A DNA stretch of 64,000 nt from Spirochaetaceae bacterium UBA5556 (GTDB lineage Bacteria; Spirochaetota; Spirochaetia; Treponematales; Rectinemataceae), in the NCBI GenBank assembly GCA_002425765.1, contig DIMW01000001.1, positions 186,001 to 250,000 on the forward strand, written 5' to 3'. The notes under the pieces were generated by a model. That model saw nothing but the letters and a program-made list of their open reading frames with translations. It was not told the DNA's origin and searched no databases. The translations under genes and the position numbers were made by a program. Positions within the stretch are counted from its first letter, which is position 1; every line of letters begins with the position of its first letter. This document shows, in pieces, positions 41,165 to 50,731 of the stretch.

Positions 41165-42619
41165 ATGAACTGCAATTATCAAACGGCTCTTTTCACTGAT
41201 TTCTATGAACTGACTATGGCGCAGGGCTACTGGAAGCGTCAGATGACGATGCCGGTCGTCTTTGATTATTTTTTTCGCAAGCATCCCTTTGGCGGGGGAT
41301 ATTCGGTGTTCGCCGGCCTTGCGACGCTCATCGAGGTGCTTGAGGACTTTTCTTTTTCAAAAGAGGACTTGAAGTACCTTTCGACATTGGGCCTCTTCGA
41401 AGATGGTTTTCTTGACTATCTGTCTTCATTCAAATTCAGGGGAACCGTCTATGCTGCGCGCGAAGGCGAAATCGTGTTTCCGCAAGAACCACTGGTCCGC
41501 GTGGAGGCTGACTTGATCTCCGCCCAGATCGTCGAGGGACTCGTGCTCAATGTGCTCAACTTCCAAAGCCTTATCGCGACGAAGACCGCGCGGATATGGA
41601 ATGCTTCGGGACGCGGAGCGATCATGGAATTCGGGCTGCGAAGGGCGCAGGGCGCGGATGGCGCGCTTTCGGCGAGCCGCGCGGCCTTTATCGGAGGGGC
41701 GGTCGGCACGTCCAATACTCTCGCGGGCAAGGAGTTCGGCATTCCTGTGTTGGGGACGATGGCACACTCCTGGGTCATGTCCTACCCGAGCGAACTTGAA
41801 GCCTTTGACGCGTATGCGGAGATATATCCGAAAAACACCGTATTTCTCATCGACACCTATAATTCTCTTGAATCCGGCATTATCAATGCTATAACAGCAG
41901 GGAAAAAGTTGGTGGAAAAGGGCTATGGCTTTGGGGTGCGCCTCGATTCGGGCGACATCGACTATCTGTCCCGAATGATTCGGGGGCGGCTCGATGAGGC
42001 GGGACTCCCTGATGTCAAAATCGTCGTTTCCAACGAGCTCAACGAGGAAATCATTGAGAGCCTCGTCGACGATAAAGCGCCGATCGATATCTGGGGCGTC
42101 GGGACGAATCTTGTGACGGGCGGCAACGACGCGGCATTTGCGGGGGTCTATAAACTGTCTGCCATCGACCCGGAAGGGCAGGCGAGGCCCGTCATGAAGT
42201 TCTCTGACAACCCGGAGAAATCGACGAATCCCGGCGTCAAGAATCTTTGGCGGCTTTACGATCAGAGAGGCGCGGCGCGACTCGATCTTATTTCATGCAA
42301 CGAGGAAGAAATCCAAGAGGGGCTCGAATACCTTGTACACCATTCGAGCGCAGACTGGCGGCAGCTCAAAATCGTGCCATCGCGCGTCGAGCCTCTGCTC
42401 TTCAAAGTGATGGAGCGGGGGGCCCGCATCCGGGAGATGCCGGACATCGGCCATATCCAGGCATTCATGAAGGAGCGTATCCAAGTCTTTGACTCAACCT
42501 ACCTGAGGTTGCTCAATCCCCACATCTACAAGGTCTCCATCACGGACAGGCTTTTCGACCTCAAAGTATCCCTCATCAACGCATTTTTTAAGCAGAAACT
42601 GTCGCAGGGGCAGGGGTGA
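41165..42619 (+). CDS. pncB: Nicotinate phosphoribosyltransferase
   Basis: PncB joins nicotinate to PRPP to give nicotinate mononucleotide. The 484-residue protein matches the longer bacterial form. The start YQTALFTDFYELTMAQGYW is characteristic. The core has EFGLRRAQGADGALSASRA, GTMAHSWVMSYPSELEAF and FLIDTYNSLESG, and later LDSGDI and GVGTNLVTGG. AAAGGAA precedes the ATG. It is convergent with the LOG gene, with 17 bases between stop codons. Confidence 0.96.
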   Translation: MNCNYQTALFTDFYELTMAQGYWKRQMTMPVVFDYFFRKHPFGGGYSVFAGLATLIEVLEDFSFSKEDLKYLSTLGLFEDGFLDYLSSFKFRGTVYAAREGEIVFPQEPLVRVEADLISAQIVEGLVLNVLNFQSLIATKTARIWNASGRGAIMEFGLRRAQGADGALSASRAAFIGGAVGTSNTLAGKEFGIPVLGTMAHSWVMSYPSELEAFDAYAEIYPKNTVFLIDTYNSLESGIINAITAGKKLVEKGYGFGVRLDSGDIDYLSRMIRGRLDEAGLPDVKIVVSNELNEEIIESLVDDKAPIDIWGVGTNLVTGGNDAAFAGVYKLSAIDPEGQARPVMKFSDNPEKSTNPGVKNLWRLYDQRGAARLDLISCNEEEIQEGLEYLVHHSSADWRQLKIVPSRVEPLLFKVMERGARIREMPDIGHIQAFMKERIQVFDSTYLRLLNPHIYKVSITDRLFDLKVSLINAFFKQKLSQGQG

Positions 42620-42636
42620 AATCCGGAACGGGGCGC

Positions 42637-43272
42637 TCAGCCTCGGCGTTCGGGCTTTTTCAGAAACGGTAGGGCGCCGGAATCGCCGGCCTTTTTGCGG
42701 ATGGCGCTCAGCGCGGTGTCCATATCGTCGCTGACGATGAGATCATCGTAGATTTCTCTGTGCAGGAATCCTTCGTCGACCATGTGACGGAGCATCTCGA
42801 GCAAGCTGTCATAATAGTGTTCGATATTGAGAATCGCGACCGGTTTTTGGTGATAGCCGATGTATCTCCAGCTCCACACCTCGAAGAGTTCCTCCATCGT
42901 GCCGATGCCTCCCGGAAGGGAAATGAAGGCGTCCGCCTTTTTCTGCATGAGGGCCTTGCGCTCATGCATGTCCTTGACGATAAGGAGTTCGGTGAGTTCC
43001 TGCTGATCCACGAGCTCGAAGAGGCGCTGAGGGATGATACCGATGACTTTTCCGCCAGCCCTCATCGCCGCTTCGGCCACGGTCCCCATCAGACCGACAT
43101 TTCCCCCGCCGTATACGAGCACCATGCCTCGCTTGGCCAATGTCCTTCCCAGCTTCACGGCGGTTTCGGCATACGCCTGGCGATTGCCCATGGAAGAACC
43201 ACAAAATACGCAGATCTTCAGTGGCTTTTCGGGTATACTCTCGGGAGGCGTCTTTGCATTCAACTGGGACAT
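42637..43272 (-). CDS. LOG-family nucleotide phosphoribohydrolase (formerly 'lysine decarboxylase')
   Basis: The LOG family cleaves (cytokinin riboside) 5'-monophosphates. The protein has 211 residues from the ATG at 43272, which follows GGAAGGAA; a longer frame to 43320 lacks support. Motifs are VFCGSSMG near residue 24, YGGGNVGLMG, and the catalytic LPGGIGTMEELFEVWSW. It is 84 bases downstream of the beta-lactamase-fold gene on the same strand. The physiological substrate in bacteria is usually AMP-like; no cytokinin role is implied. Confidence 0.88.
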   Translation of the reverse strand: MSQLNAKTPPESIPEKPLKICVFCGSSMGNRQAYAETAVKLGRTLAKRGMVLVYGGGNVGLMGTVAEAAMRAGGKVIGIIPQRLFELVDQQELTELLIVKDMHERKALMQKKADAFISLPGGIGTMEELFEVWSWRYIGYHQKPVAILNIEHYYDSLLEMLRHMVDEGFLHREIYDDLIVSDDMDTALSAIRKKAGDSGALPFLKKPERRG

Positions 43273-43356
43273 GGTGTTTCCTTCCAGATGAAGAGTAGCC
43301 TGCTTTGAACAATGTGACAATTATGAGAGAGCTTTTTCGTCCATGGATTTTCAATT

Positions 43357-44514
43357 TCAGGTAAGCTCAGAGCTGTCGATGGTTTCTGCAACGGCCCTTC
43401 TGAAGGCTTCAATGTCGCGTGGGACGGGGACATGCAGACGGTTTGTCAGGATGGCGGCCGAGAGCATTCTCCCAGGAGACAGGTAGACCATCGTGCCCGT
43501 GAATCCAGTATGACCAAAACCACGCGGATACCGTTGGGAGAATTCAAAGCCTAGCCCCCTGCCTTCTCCTGAATCGGAAGTTGCCCTCCTGAGCAACGGC
43601 TGGGCAATAAAATCCCGGAGTTCTTCTCCCATGGCATGTTCAGGCAGATAAAGATTGCCCAGCCTGCACAGATCCCGAGCGGTGGAGAACAGGCCGGCAT
43701 GCCCCGATATCCCGGAAAAGTAATAAAAGGCGTTGCCGTCATTCGCCTCTCCACGTATGGGACGATCGAGAGGCCTCCATCTGGAGAAAGAGAGGCCATG
43801 ATCTGCCGTCATCTGCATTTCTATGCGGTTGCCGAACTCCGTGGCGGCGGTCTCGATTATAGTCGGAGAGTAGGTGACAGTGTGGAGGTGGAGGGGGTGG
43901 GCGAGGTACGAAGAGATGACATCATCCAGCCTCCCTCCTCCAACGCACGCCGCCGCCAAGCCGAGTAGCATGAAATTGATGTCGGAATACACGGTTTTTT
44001 TCTGTGGGAGAGACGTTCTCAGAACTTGATGCAGAATGTGTGTGAAATCAGAGGGGATGACATTCCCCAAAGCGTCTGTTTTCTCAGGCGACAGGTGTTC
44101 CCTTGCGGCGTAGAATGGATGCCACGCGGGGAGGCCGCTCGAGTGAGTCAGCAGTGCCGCTGGAGTCAGCCTGTCGTATAGCGCGAGAATTTCGGGATGA
44201 GCTTGGGCGGCGATCAGAAAGGGCTGTGCCCATGTCTGAGATGAAAATGGTTTGTCGATATCGATGAGACCCAGTGTGGCAAATCTCAAGATAGCAGAAG
44301 TGGTGAACAGCTTTGTAAGCGACGCTATATCGAATACCGTCTCTGCCGACATCGGCTCTTTTTTTTCTCCGTCGCACAGGGAGCAGCCGACCGCGCATTC
44401 GGCGATAGGTTCCGCCTCTCGCTCGATCCGCAGGACGGCTCCAGCAAAATATTCTTTCTCCAGAAAATATCCGCAAATTTCAGTGAGTCTTCTTTGAAGG
44501 GATTCATCGATCAT
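43357..44514 (-). CDS. Serine hydrolase of the beta-lactamase/AmiE-like family
   Basis: Cytoplasmic serine hydrolase of 385 residues, with no signal peptide. The nucleophile motif is SLTK near residue 65. The second motif is YSDINFMLLG near 175 and the third is HTGF near 334. GEANDGNAFYY and ISGHAGLFSTARDL are signatures of the subfamily that accompanies MurNAc-recycling genes, including B. subtilis AmiE. Lack of export makes a resistance role unlikely. Position at the end of the anmK-Opp-GNAT cluster suggests cleavage of imported muropeptides or their esters; this is inference. Confidence 0.7.
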   Translation of the reverse strand: MIDESLQRRLTEICGYFLEKEYFAGAVLRIEREAEPIAECAVGCSLCDGEKKEPMSAETVFDIASLTKLFTTSAILRFATLGLIDIDKPFSSQTWAQPFLIAAQAHPEILALYDRLTPAALLTHSSGLPAWHPFYAAREHLSPEKTDALGNVIPSDFTHILHQVLRTSLPQKKTVYSDINFMLLGLAAACVGGGRLDDVISSYLAHPLHLHTVTYSPTIIETAATEFGNRIEMQMTADHGLSFSRWRPLDRPIRGEANDGNAFYYFSGISGHAGLFSTARDLCRLGNLYLPEHAMGEELRDFIAQPLLRRATSDSGEGRGLGFEFSQRYPRGFGHTGFTGTMVYLSPGRMLSAAILTNRLHVPVPRDIEAFRRAVAETIDSSELT

Positions 44515-44588
44515 GTGAATAAAGCTCCGCTATGATTTCGCGTTTCGGCCCAATCCGATAGTCTTCCAACATCCAGACTTCCTGCCGC

Positions 44589-45098
44589 CTACCAATGGCG
44601 CTTGTACATAATGATTTCATCGATGTCCTCTTTGGCAAAAGAGGGGAGCCTCCCGGCTTGCGCATAGCCGTGCCGCTCATAAAACGACACCGCCCTCCGA
44701 TTAAAATCGGAGACCAGCAGGAGCCATGCGGTTCCGGTTGAGATGGTGCGCCGTTCGAACTCGGCGAGCAATAAAGCCCCTACACCGGAACTTCTGCTCT
44801 TCTCGTCCACGGCGATAAGTTTGAGATAGGGGGCCTGACCAAAGGCTCCCCTTGGCTCAATCCAGGCGAACCCCGCCACTGTTGAAGCCGCTGCGGTTGT
44901 GCCTTCATCGCACAGTGCGCGCGCGACCAGCAACAGGCTGGTCCGGTCGATGCTCGCCGCCATTTTCTCTTCGATATCCGCGACGCGGAATCCATACCGT
45001 CGGCCTATCTCCGAATGGCATGCGATCGCGGCGCATTGCGGGATATCTTCTCTGCCACCGTCAGTGACAGAAAATTTCTTCTCAACGATGTCTGCCAT
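44589..45098 (-). CDS. GNAT-family N-acetyltransferase
   Basis: Acetyl-CoA-dependent acyltransferase of 169 residues. The ATG at 45098 follows GAGGA by 8 bases; an in-frame TTG at 45113 overlaps that site. The acetyl-CoA loop is VDEKSRSSGVGALLLAEFE near residues 104-122, and SDFNRRAVSFYERHGYAQAG is the family C-terminal part. The acceptor substrate is unknown. It lies between oppF and the hydrolase in one strand run, so an amino sugar or peptide N-terminus is a reasonable guess. Confidence 0.8.
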   Translation of the reverse strand: MADIVEKKFSVTDGGREDIPQCAAIACHSEIGRRYGFRVADIEEKMAASIDRTSLLLVARALCDEGTTAAASTVAGFAWIEPRGAFGQAPYLKLIAVDEKSRSSGVGALLLAEFERRTISTGTAWLLLVSDFNRRAVSFYERHGYAQAGRLPSFAKEDIDEIIMYKRHW

Positions 45099-45127
45099 AT
45101 CTGCTATCCTCAAATTTCTTGTATATT

Positions 45128-46147
45128 TTAAGATACATCCTCCACTGCCTGATAAAGATGGCAGGCAACCTCATGGTCTGGGCCGGCCACGGCAGAGAGA
45201 TGCGGTCTTTTTTCCGCGCAGATATCCATGACTTCCGGGCAGCGATCCACGAAAGGACACCCCGGCCTTGCGTCTATGGGGGACGGAACATCTCCTCTTA
45301 ACAGAATGCGCGAGCGGGCCCGTTCACGGGGAGGATCCGGAATGGGTACGGCGGACAACAGAGCCTTGGTATAGGGATGGAGCGGCTCTCTGTAGAGCTC
45401 GCCTGCGGAGGATATCTCCACAATAGTGCCGAGATACATGACGATGATGCGGTCGCTGAAGTATGAGACGACGGCGAGATTGTGGGCTATAAACAGATAT
45501 GTGAGACCGAACTCATGCTGGAGATCCTTCATGAGGTTGAGTATCTGGGATTGAATGGAGACATCGAGCGCGCTGACAGGCTCGTCCGCAATCACCAGCT
45601 TTGGGGACAGGGCGAGGGCCCTCGCGATTCCTATGCGCTGTCGCTGTCCTCCGGAGAACTCATGCGGATAGCGGTACGCAAACTGGCGCGACAGACCTAC
45701 CTTGTCCATAAGTTCGAAGACGCGCGACCCTATTTCTTTTTCGCTCGCTGAAATCCGCCCGTGTTTTACCTGGATTCTCAGAGGCTCTGCAATGCATTCA
45801 AACGCCGTCATGCGGGGGTCAAGCGAGGAATAGGGGTCCTGAAAGACCATCTGGAAATTCTGGCGGGCCGCATAGAGTTCGGAATTGGGCAGCGCAAGCA
45901 GATTTTTCCCTTGGAAAAGAATCTTCCCTTTCTTGACCGACTGAAGGCGCGCAATCGCGAGGGCCGTCGTAGACTTGCCACAGCCTGATTCTCCGACGAG
46001 TCCGACAGATTCCCCCGGCCATATCTCGAAGCTGACATCGTCGACCGCCTTGAGCCAGCCTATGGTTTTTCTAAAAAGAATGCCTTTTTCCACGGGGAAA
46101 TGAACCGACAGGTTTTTTACTTTCAAAAGAGGTACGGCATCATTCAT
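45128..46147 (-). CDS. oppF: Oligopeptide ABC transporter ATP-binding protein OppF type
   Basis: Second ATPase of the peptide importer, 339 residues from the ATG at 46147, which follows AAAGGAG by 6 bases. Walker A is GESGCGKST, signature FSGGQRQRIGIARALA, Walker B LVIADEPVSALDVS. The C-terminal peptide-transporter extension has HPYTKALLSAVP and the Cys-rich GCPFVDRCPE iron-sulphur-type motif. It overlaps oppD by 8 bases. Confidence 0.93.
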   Translation of the reverse strand: MNDAVPLLKVKNLSVHFPVEKGILFRKTIGWLKAVDDVSFEIWPGESVGLVGESGCGKSTTALAIARLQSVKKGKILFQGKNLLALPNSELYAARQNFQMVFQDPYSSLDPRMTAFECIAEPLRIQVKHGRISASEKEIGSRVFELMDKVGLSRQFAYRYPHEFSGGQRQRIGIARALALSPKLVIADEPVSALDVSIQSQILNLMKDLQHEFGLTYLFIAHNLAVVSYFSDRIIVMYLGTIVEISSAGELYREPLHPYTKALLSAVPIPDPPRERARSRILLRGDVPSPIDARPGCPFVDRCPEVMDICAEKRPHLSAVAGPDHEVACHLYQAVEDVS

Positions 46148-47183
46148 CGATGGCTCCTTTTTGTTGATCGTCAAGCGGAGAGTAGAGCCAGCAACGCACC
46201 AGATGACTGGTGGAAAAAGAGGAAGGGGATTGTACGCGATTCTGAATCACGGTTTCCGATGGGTAGTTCCGAAAGCAAGCTGGCCCGGCCTGTTCACAGC
46301 GAGGGGCGAAGGCGCAACCTTCTGTCATGCCGATGAGGTTCGGCGGTGATCCGGCGATGGAATACAGTCTCTTTTTCGCCTCATCGATCCGGGGAACAGA
46401 GGCGAGTAACCCTTTCGTATACGGATGGAGCGGATTGGCAAAAAGTTCGTCGACGGAGGACTGTTCCACAATGCGCCCCGCATACATGACACATACCGTA
46501 TCGCACATGCCCGCGACCACGCCCAGATCATGGGTGACCAGAATCACCGCCATCGTTCTGCGGTCGGAGAGGTTTTTGATCAGATCGAGAATCTGTGCCT
46601 GAATGGTGACGTCAAGAGCCGTCGTAGGTTCGTCCGCGATGAGAAGGTCCGGGTTGCAGCCGATGGCCATCGCTATCATGACCCTCTGGCGCATCCCCCC
46701 CGAAAACTGATGAGGATAATCGTTGATTCTGCGCTCCGCGTCTGGTATGCCCACGGCCTTCAGAAGCTCCAGGGCCTTTTCGCGGGCCTGTGTTTTTGTA
46801 AGAGAATGATGCTGCTGCAGAGCCTCTTCAATCTGAAGCGAGATTTTCAACAGAGGATTGAGCGAGGTGAGAGGGTCCTGGAATATCATCGAAATGGAGC
46901 CGCCCCGCACGGCGCGTATCTCTTCTTCGCTGATAGTGAGGAGGTCCTTGCCTCTGAATACGGCTCTGCCTTCCGCCCGAATGCCTGGAGGGACGGGGAC
47001 CAGGCGGAGTACGGAGAGATTCGTGACGCTTTTCCCCGATCCCGACTCGCCGACGATACCGAATATCTCTCCTTCATACACATTGAACGACACGCCATCG
47101 ACGGCTTTTACGAGCCCCTGCGTCGTCTTAAACCAAGTTTTTAGATTCTCTATCTGAAGAATGATATTATCTGATTTCGGCAT
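46140..47183 (-). CDS. oppD: Oligopeptide ABC transporter ATP-binding protein OppD type
   Basis: First ATPase of the importer, 347 residues from the ATG at 47183 (AGGGG upstream). A 40-residue N-terminal extension in the open frame overlaps oppC and is rejected. Walker A is GESGSGKSV, signature FSGGMRQRVMIAMAI, Walker B LLIADEPTTALDVT. The C-terminal part has HPYTKGLLASVPRI, CAFAPRCEQAGPAC and a short basic end. It starts 8 bases after the oppC stop. Confidence 0.93.
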   Translation of the reverse strand: MPKSDNIILQIENLKTWFKTTQGLVKAVDGVSFNVYEGEIFGIVGESGSGKSVTNLSVLRLVPVPPGIRAEGRAVFRGKDLLTISEEEIRAVRGGSISMIFQDPLTSLNPLLKISLQIEEALQQHHSLTKTQAREKALELLKAVGIPDAERRINDYPHQFSGGMRQRVMIAMAIGCNPDLLIADEPTTALDVTIQAQILDLIKNLSDRRTMAVILVTHDLGVVAGMCDTVCVMYAGRIVEQSSVDELFANPLHPYTKGLLASVPRIDEAKKRLYSIAGSPPNLIGMTEGCAFAPRCEQAGPACFRNYPSETVIQNRVQSPSSFSTSHLVRCWLYSPLDDQQKGAIDE

Positions 47184-47191
47184 GATATCCC

Positions 47192-48022
47192 CTATTGTAC
47201 ATTGCGAAGCCTCGGATCCATGATGTCGCGCAGCCCGTCTCCCAGAAGGTTGAAGCCGAGTACGAGCAGCATGATTGCGAGCCCCGGATAGATTGCGGTC
47301 CATGGCGCCAGCATCATCACTTTGCGCGCGCTGCTCAACATGTTTCCCCAGGACGGGTATGGAGGCTGTACGCCCATTCCCAGGAAACTGAGCGCCGATT
47401 CGAGTAGAATCGCCACGCTGAGGGAAAGGGAACTCTGGACGATGATCGGCATCATTATGTTGGGCAGAAGGTGGCGGACGAGGACATATGATTTGTTCGC
47501 GCCGCTTGAGAATGAGGCGCGTATGAATTCATTGTTCTTGACGGACAGGACGGCTCCCCTCGCGATCCTCGCGAATTGGGGAATATATACAATGCCTATG
47601 GCAAAGATGACGTTATAGGTGTGCTCTCCGAGGATCGCCATCACAAAGATCGCGAGCAGGAGAGAAGGAAACGCGAACAGAATATCGGCGAGGCGCATTA
47701 TCCACTGATCCCATGCGCCGCCCAAAAAGCCGGACCATATGCCCATGAATGTGCCGATCACGGCTCCCATGGCGGTTGCGGAAACCGAAATAAGCAGTGA
47801 AATCCCAGCCCCCTGCATGATTCGGGAGAGAATGTCGCGGCCGAATTCATCGGTCCCCAGCACATGCCCGGTTTTTAGCGAAGGCGGCTGAAGCATGTTC
47901 GCGGTGTCCATCTGTAGAGGATCGAATGGCAGCCAGAATTGGGAGATGATGATCACGGCGACATAGAGGAGTATGAGACCAAGACCCACCACAGCGATCG
48001 GATTTTTGAAAATTCTCGACAT
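47192..48022 (-). CDS. oppC: Oligopeptide ABC transporter permease OppC type
   Basis: Inner-membrane subunit of 276 residues. The N-terminal OppC segment (KNPIAVVGLGLILLYVAVII) is followed by the DPL region and the pattern GTDEFGRDILSRIMQGA. The permease core has the EAA-like loop EFIRASFSSGANKSYVLVRH. It ends near GDGLRDIMDPRLR, a typical OppC end. It begins 4 bases after oppB. Confidence 0.93.
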   Translation of the reverse strand: MSRIFKNPIAVVGLGLILLYVAVIIISQFWLPFDPLQMDTANMLQPPSLKTGHVLGTDEFGRDILSRIMQGAGISLLISVSATAMGAVIGTFMGIWSGFLGGAWDQWIMRLADILFAFPSLLLAIFVMAILGEHTYNVIFAIGIVYIPQFARIARGAVLSVKNNEFIRASFSSGANKSYVLVRHLLPNIMMPIIVQSSLSLSVAILLESALSFLGMGVQPPYPSWGNMLSSARKVMMLAPWTAIYPGLAIMLLVLGFNLLGDGLRDIMDPRLRNVQ

Positions 48023-48026
48023 TGTC

Positions 48027-48989
48027 TCACTCCTTCTTCACGTCGAGCCGGATTCTCGGATCGATTGTTGCGTAGACGAGATCGGTGAGCAGGTTGATAA
48101 GCACGAACATCGTAGCGACGATGAGCACGATGCCCTGTATGAGCGAATAATCCCGTTGATAGATCGCATAGAGCGCGAGCCGCCCCATGCCCGGGAGGGC
48201 GAACACTTCTTCGATCACAATAGCGCCGCCCAGCAGATATCCCGTATTGAAGCCGGCCACGGTAATGACGGGAAGTATGGCGTTTTTCAGCGCGTGACGG
48301 ACAATGACGACTTTGCGCTTGAGTCCTTTGGCCTCCGCAGTCCGGATGTAGTCCATCTGCATGACCTCCAACATGCTGTTGCGCATGTAGCGCATGATGA
48401 CCGCCGCGAGCCCGATTCCTATTGCCAGCGCAGGGAACAGCATCATCCGGAGGTTTTCAAGCGGAGCTTGAAAAAATGGGACGTAGTTGCCCATCGGAAT
48501 AAATCCTTTTAATCCCGAAAAAGCGATGACCATGAGCGACGCGAGCCAGAACTGCGGCAGGGAAAGTCCGAGAAGACCGGTGATTCGGATAAGGACATCC
48601 AGAACAGGGTTCCTCTTCACCGCTCCCGCGATGCCCAGAGGGATGCCTATCAGGAGCGACATGGCGAGCGCGAGAATCGTAAGCTCGAAGCTGAGAGGGA
48701 GACGCTGGAGTATGTCGGGCAATACCTCGCGGCCTGTCCGCAAAGAGTATCCAAAATCTCCATGAAGGAGTCTCCCCAGCCATTCAACATATAGCACGGG
48801 GACTGGTTTGTCCTCGCCGAAAATACGTTTCAGTTCTTCCATCTGTGCCGGCGTCGCTTCAACCTGCGTCCCCAGGTACATCTGGAGCGCTGACCCGGGG
48901 ATAAGGCGGACGAGGAAAAAGACAATCACGGAAACGCCCAGAAGGACGGGTATCAGAGACATGAGTCTGCGAAAGATATATCTTGCCAT
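48027..48989 (-). CDS. oppB: Oligopeptide ABC transporter permease OppB type
   Basis: Inner-membrane subunit of 320 residues. The start ARYIFRRLMSLIPVLLGVSV and the FGYSLRTGREVLPDILQRLP segment are typical for OppB/DppB. The coupling loop is YIRTAEAKGLKRKVVIVRHA near residues 220-240. The end VLINLLTDLVYATIDPRIR is characteristic. It lies 193 bases downstream of the binding-protein gene, across two hairpins. Confidence 0.93.
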   Translation of the reverse strand: MARYIFRRLMSLIPVLLGVSVIVFFLVRLIPGSALQMYLGTQVEATPAQMEELKRIFGEDKPVPVLYVEWLGRLLHGDFGYSLRTGREVLPDILQRLPLSFELTILALAMSLLIGIPLGIAGAVKRNPVLDVLIRITGLLGLSLPQFWLASLMVIAFSGLKGFIPMGNYVPFFQAPLENLRMMLFPALAIGIGLAAVIMRYMRNSMLEVMQMDYIRTAEAKGLKRKVVIVRHALKNAILPVITVAGFNTGYLLGGAIVIEEVFALPGMGRLALYAIYQRDYSLIQGIVLIVATMFVLINLLTDLVYATIDPRIRLDVKKE

Positions 48990-49096
48990 CGATTCAAGCC
49001 TTTTATCTCTTATTAGGTTGAACGTGTACTCTGGCCGCCCATCGTGTGCCAGAGTGCGAATATTGTCCTGCTACTTCAATGATATCGAATTCAAAC

Positions 49097-49128
49097 GAAG
49101 AATCGCCGGAGATGGCCGGCGATTCTTC
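49097..49128 (-). terminator. Perfect 13-pair hairpin between binding protein and oppB
   Basis: GAAGAATCGCCGG pairs perfectly with CCGGCGATTCTTC around a 6-base loop. On the minus strand only GTTTG follows, so it may stabilise the upstream mRNA end rather than terminate fully. Confidence 0.65.
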
Positions 49129-49144
49129 CAGTCTGGCAAATCAA

Positions 49145-49179
49145 GGTCCAGCAGATTTACGCTGCAGTATTGCTGGACC
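49145..49179 (-). other. Second hairpin directly after the binding-protein stop
   Basis: GGTCCAGCA pairs perfectly with TGCTGGACC around a 17-base loop. It starts 3 bases after the stop codon on the minus strand and precedes the 13-pair hairpin by 16 bases. The two together look like an mRNA 3'-end or attenuation element. Confidence 0.55.
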
Positions 49180-49182
49180 GGA

Positions 49183-50685
49183 TCACTTTTGGATTTCTGT
49201 GATGAAATACAGACTGCCATCGCCAATCTGCTTGAATCCCTTTATCGTCTTGTTCATGACGTGTGTCTCGAAAGGACAGTAGAGGAAGATGACAGGGGCT
49301 TTCTCGGCGAGCGCGATCTGCAGGCTGTCGTACACCGGTTTGCGCTCAGCAAAAGTTGTGAGTTCGCGTCCTTTGTCGAGGAGTTTGTCAACATCCGCAT
49401 CCTTGAACAGGAAGTTGTTGACGCCGCCCGTGGAATAAAGGGTCCTGTAGAGGAAACGGTCCGGCTCTCCCGAGCCGCCGCGCAGCTCGACCATCGAGTC
49501 AAAGTCGCGTTTGACCCAGCGGTCGATATAGTTGCCCCATTCCACGACTTCCAGGTCAGCGTTGACGCCGATTTTCTTGAGCTGGTTCTGGACGACCTGG
49601 GCAACAGAAAGCCCGCCTTCAAAGGAATTCGAGCATACGATTTTGAAGGAGAAGCCGTTCGGGAAACCAGCCTGCGCCAGCAGCGATTTTGCCTTGGCGA
49701 GATCGGGGGTGTAGTAGGGCAGTTTATTCAGCGGCAGTGCCCACTGTGTCGCTCCGACGGGAATCGGGCCGGTAGGCTGAGCCATGCCGAATTCGGCGGC
49801 GGCGATGATCTCGTTCCTGTCAATTGCGAGCGAAAGGGCATCTCGGACACGGACATCATCGAATGGCTTGCGTGTGACGTTGAATCCGAAAGTCCTCACG
49901 TTGATGCCTGGTTTCTGCATGACGACGAGGTTCGAATCCCGTTTCGCGAGGAGAACCGTACTGCCGTCGTTGATCTGGGCGATGTCGATAGTGCCAGCTT
50001 TGACACCCGCGAGCAACGATGCCTGCTCCGGGATCACCCTGAAAATCACTTTATCCAGATAAGGCAAGTCCTTCTCGAAATAGTCGGGGTTCTTTACCAG
50101 TGTCATGGAGTTGTCGGGAATCCATTCCTTCAGCATGAAAGGACCGGTTCCCGCCTCAACTTTCTGGAGGTTGCCATTCTGCTCCACTGCGGCTTTTGAG
50201 ACGATGGCGCAGTTGTTGGAGGTAAGCCCCTCGAGGAAGGATGCCAGGGGCGCGGAGAGCGTGACCTTTACTCTGTATGGGCTGAGAGCCTCTATCGATT
50301 TGATGGAGGCGATGTACGAGCGTCCGGGAGCCGCGGTCTTGGGATCGAGGATTCTGTTGAGCGAGAAGACCACGTCTTCCGAGGTCATTTCCTTGCCGTT
50401 GTGAAATTTTACCCCTTTCCGTAGATTGAAAATATACGTGGTATTGTCGGGGACGTCCCAGGATTCGGCGAGGTCAGGGACGATTTTCAGGTTCTCATCG
50501 TGACGTACCAGCTTGTTGTACAGCAGATCGACGCGCCGATGCGATGAAAAAGATGTGACGATGTGGGGATCAAGGCCAATGGCCTCCTGATCAACACCAA
50601 TAATAAGGGTCTTTTCCTGGGCTCCTAATGGCATTGCGAGCGCAACCAGCACGAATGCGATGGTTACGTGCAAGATTTTTTTCAT
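49183..50685 (-). CDS. Peptide ABC transporter substrate-binding protein (SBP family 5)
   Basis: Periplasmic receptor of the Opp-type importer, 500 residues from the ATG at 50685, which follows AAGGAGG by 6 bases. The signal peptide runs from MKKILHVTIAF to about LGA, before Gln. Family motifs are LDPHIVTSFSSHRRVDLLYN, WDVPDNTTYIFNLRKGVKFH and GKEMTSEDVVFSLNRILDP. Short upstream extension MYKEEA is not needed. It is the first gene after anmK but has its own promoter. A muropeptide ligand is inferred from neighbours, not from residues. Confidence 0.88.
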   Translation of the reverse strand: MKKILHVTIAFVLVALAMPLGAQEKTLIIGVDQEAIGLDPHIVTSFSSHRRVDLLYNKLVRHDENLKIVPDLAESWDVPDNTTYIFNLRKGVKFHNGKEMTSEDVVFSLNRILDPKTAAPGRSYIASIKSIEALSPYRVKVTLSAPLASFLEGLTSNNCAIVSKAAVEQNGNLQKVEAGTGPFMLKEWIPDNSMTLVKNPDYFEKDLPYLDKVIFRVIPEQASLLAGVKAGTIDIAQINDGSTVLLAKRDSNLVVMQKPGINVRTFGFNVTRKPFDDVRVRDALSLAIDRNEIIAAAEFGMAQPTGPIPVGATQWALPLNKLPYYTPDLAKAKSLLAQAGFPNGFSFKIVCSNSFEGGLSVAQVVQNQLKKIGVNADLEVVEWGNYIDRWVKRDFDSMVELRGGSGEPDRFLYRTLYSTGGVNNFLFKDADVDKLLDKGRELTTFAERKPVYDSLQIALAEKAPVIFLYCPFETHVMNKTIKGFKQIGDGSLYFITEIQK

Positions 50686-50731
50686 GGCTTCCTCCTTGTA
50701 CATAATGACTCATGTCATAAAATATATTTTC

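Noticed and set aside
42637..43272. Lysine decarboxylase
   Set aside because: The PGGxGTxxE motif defines LOG phosphoribohydrolases; the decarboxylase name is an old misannotation of this family.
43357..44514. Beta-lactamase resistance gene
   Set aside because: There is no signal peptide, and the subfamily signature is that of cytoplasmic AmiE-like hydrolases near cell-wall recycling genes.
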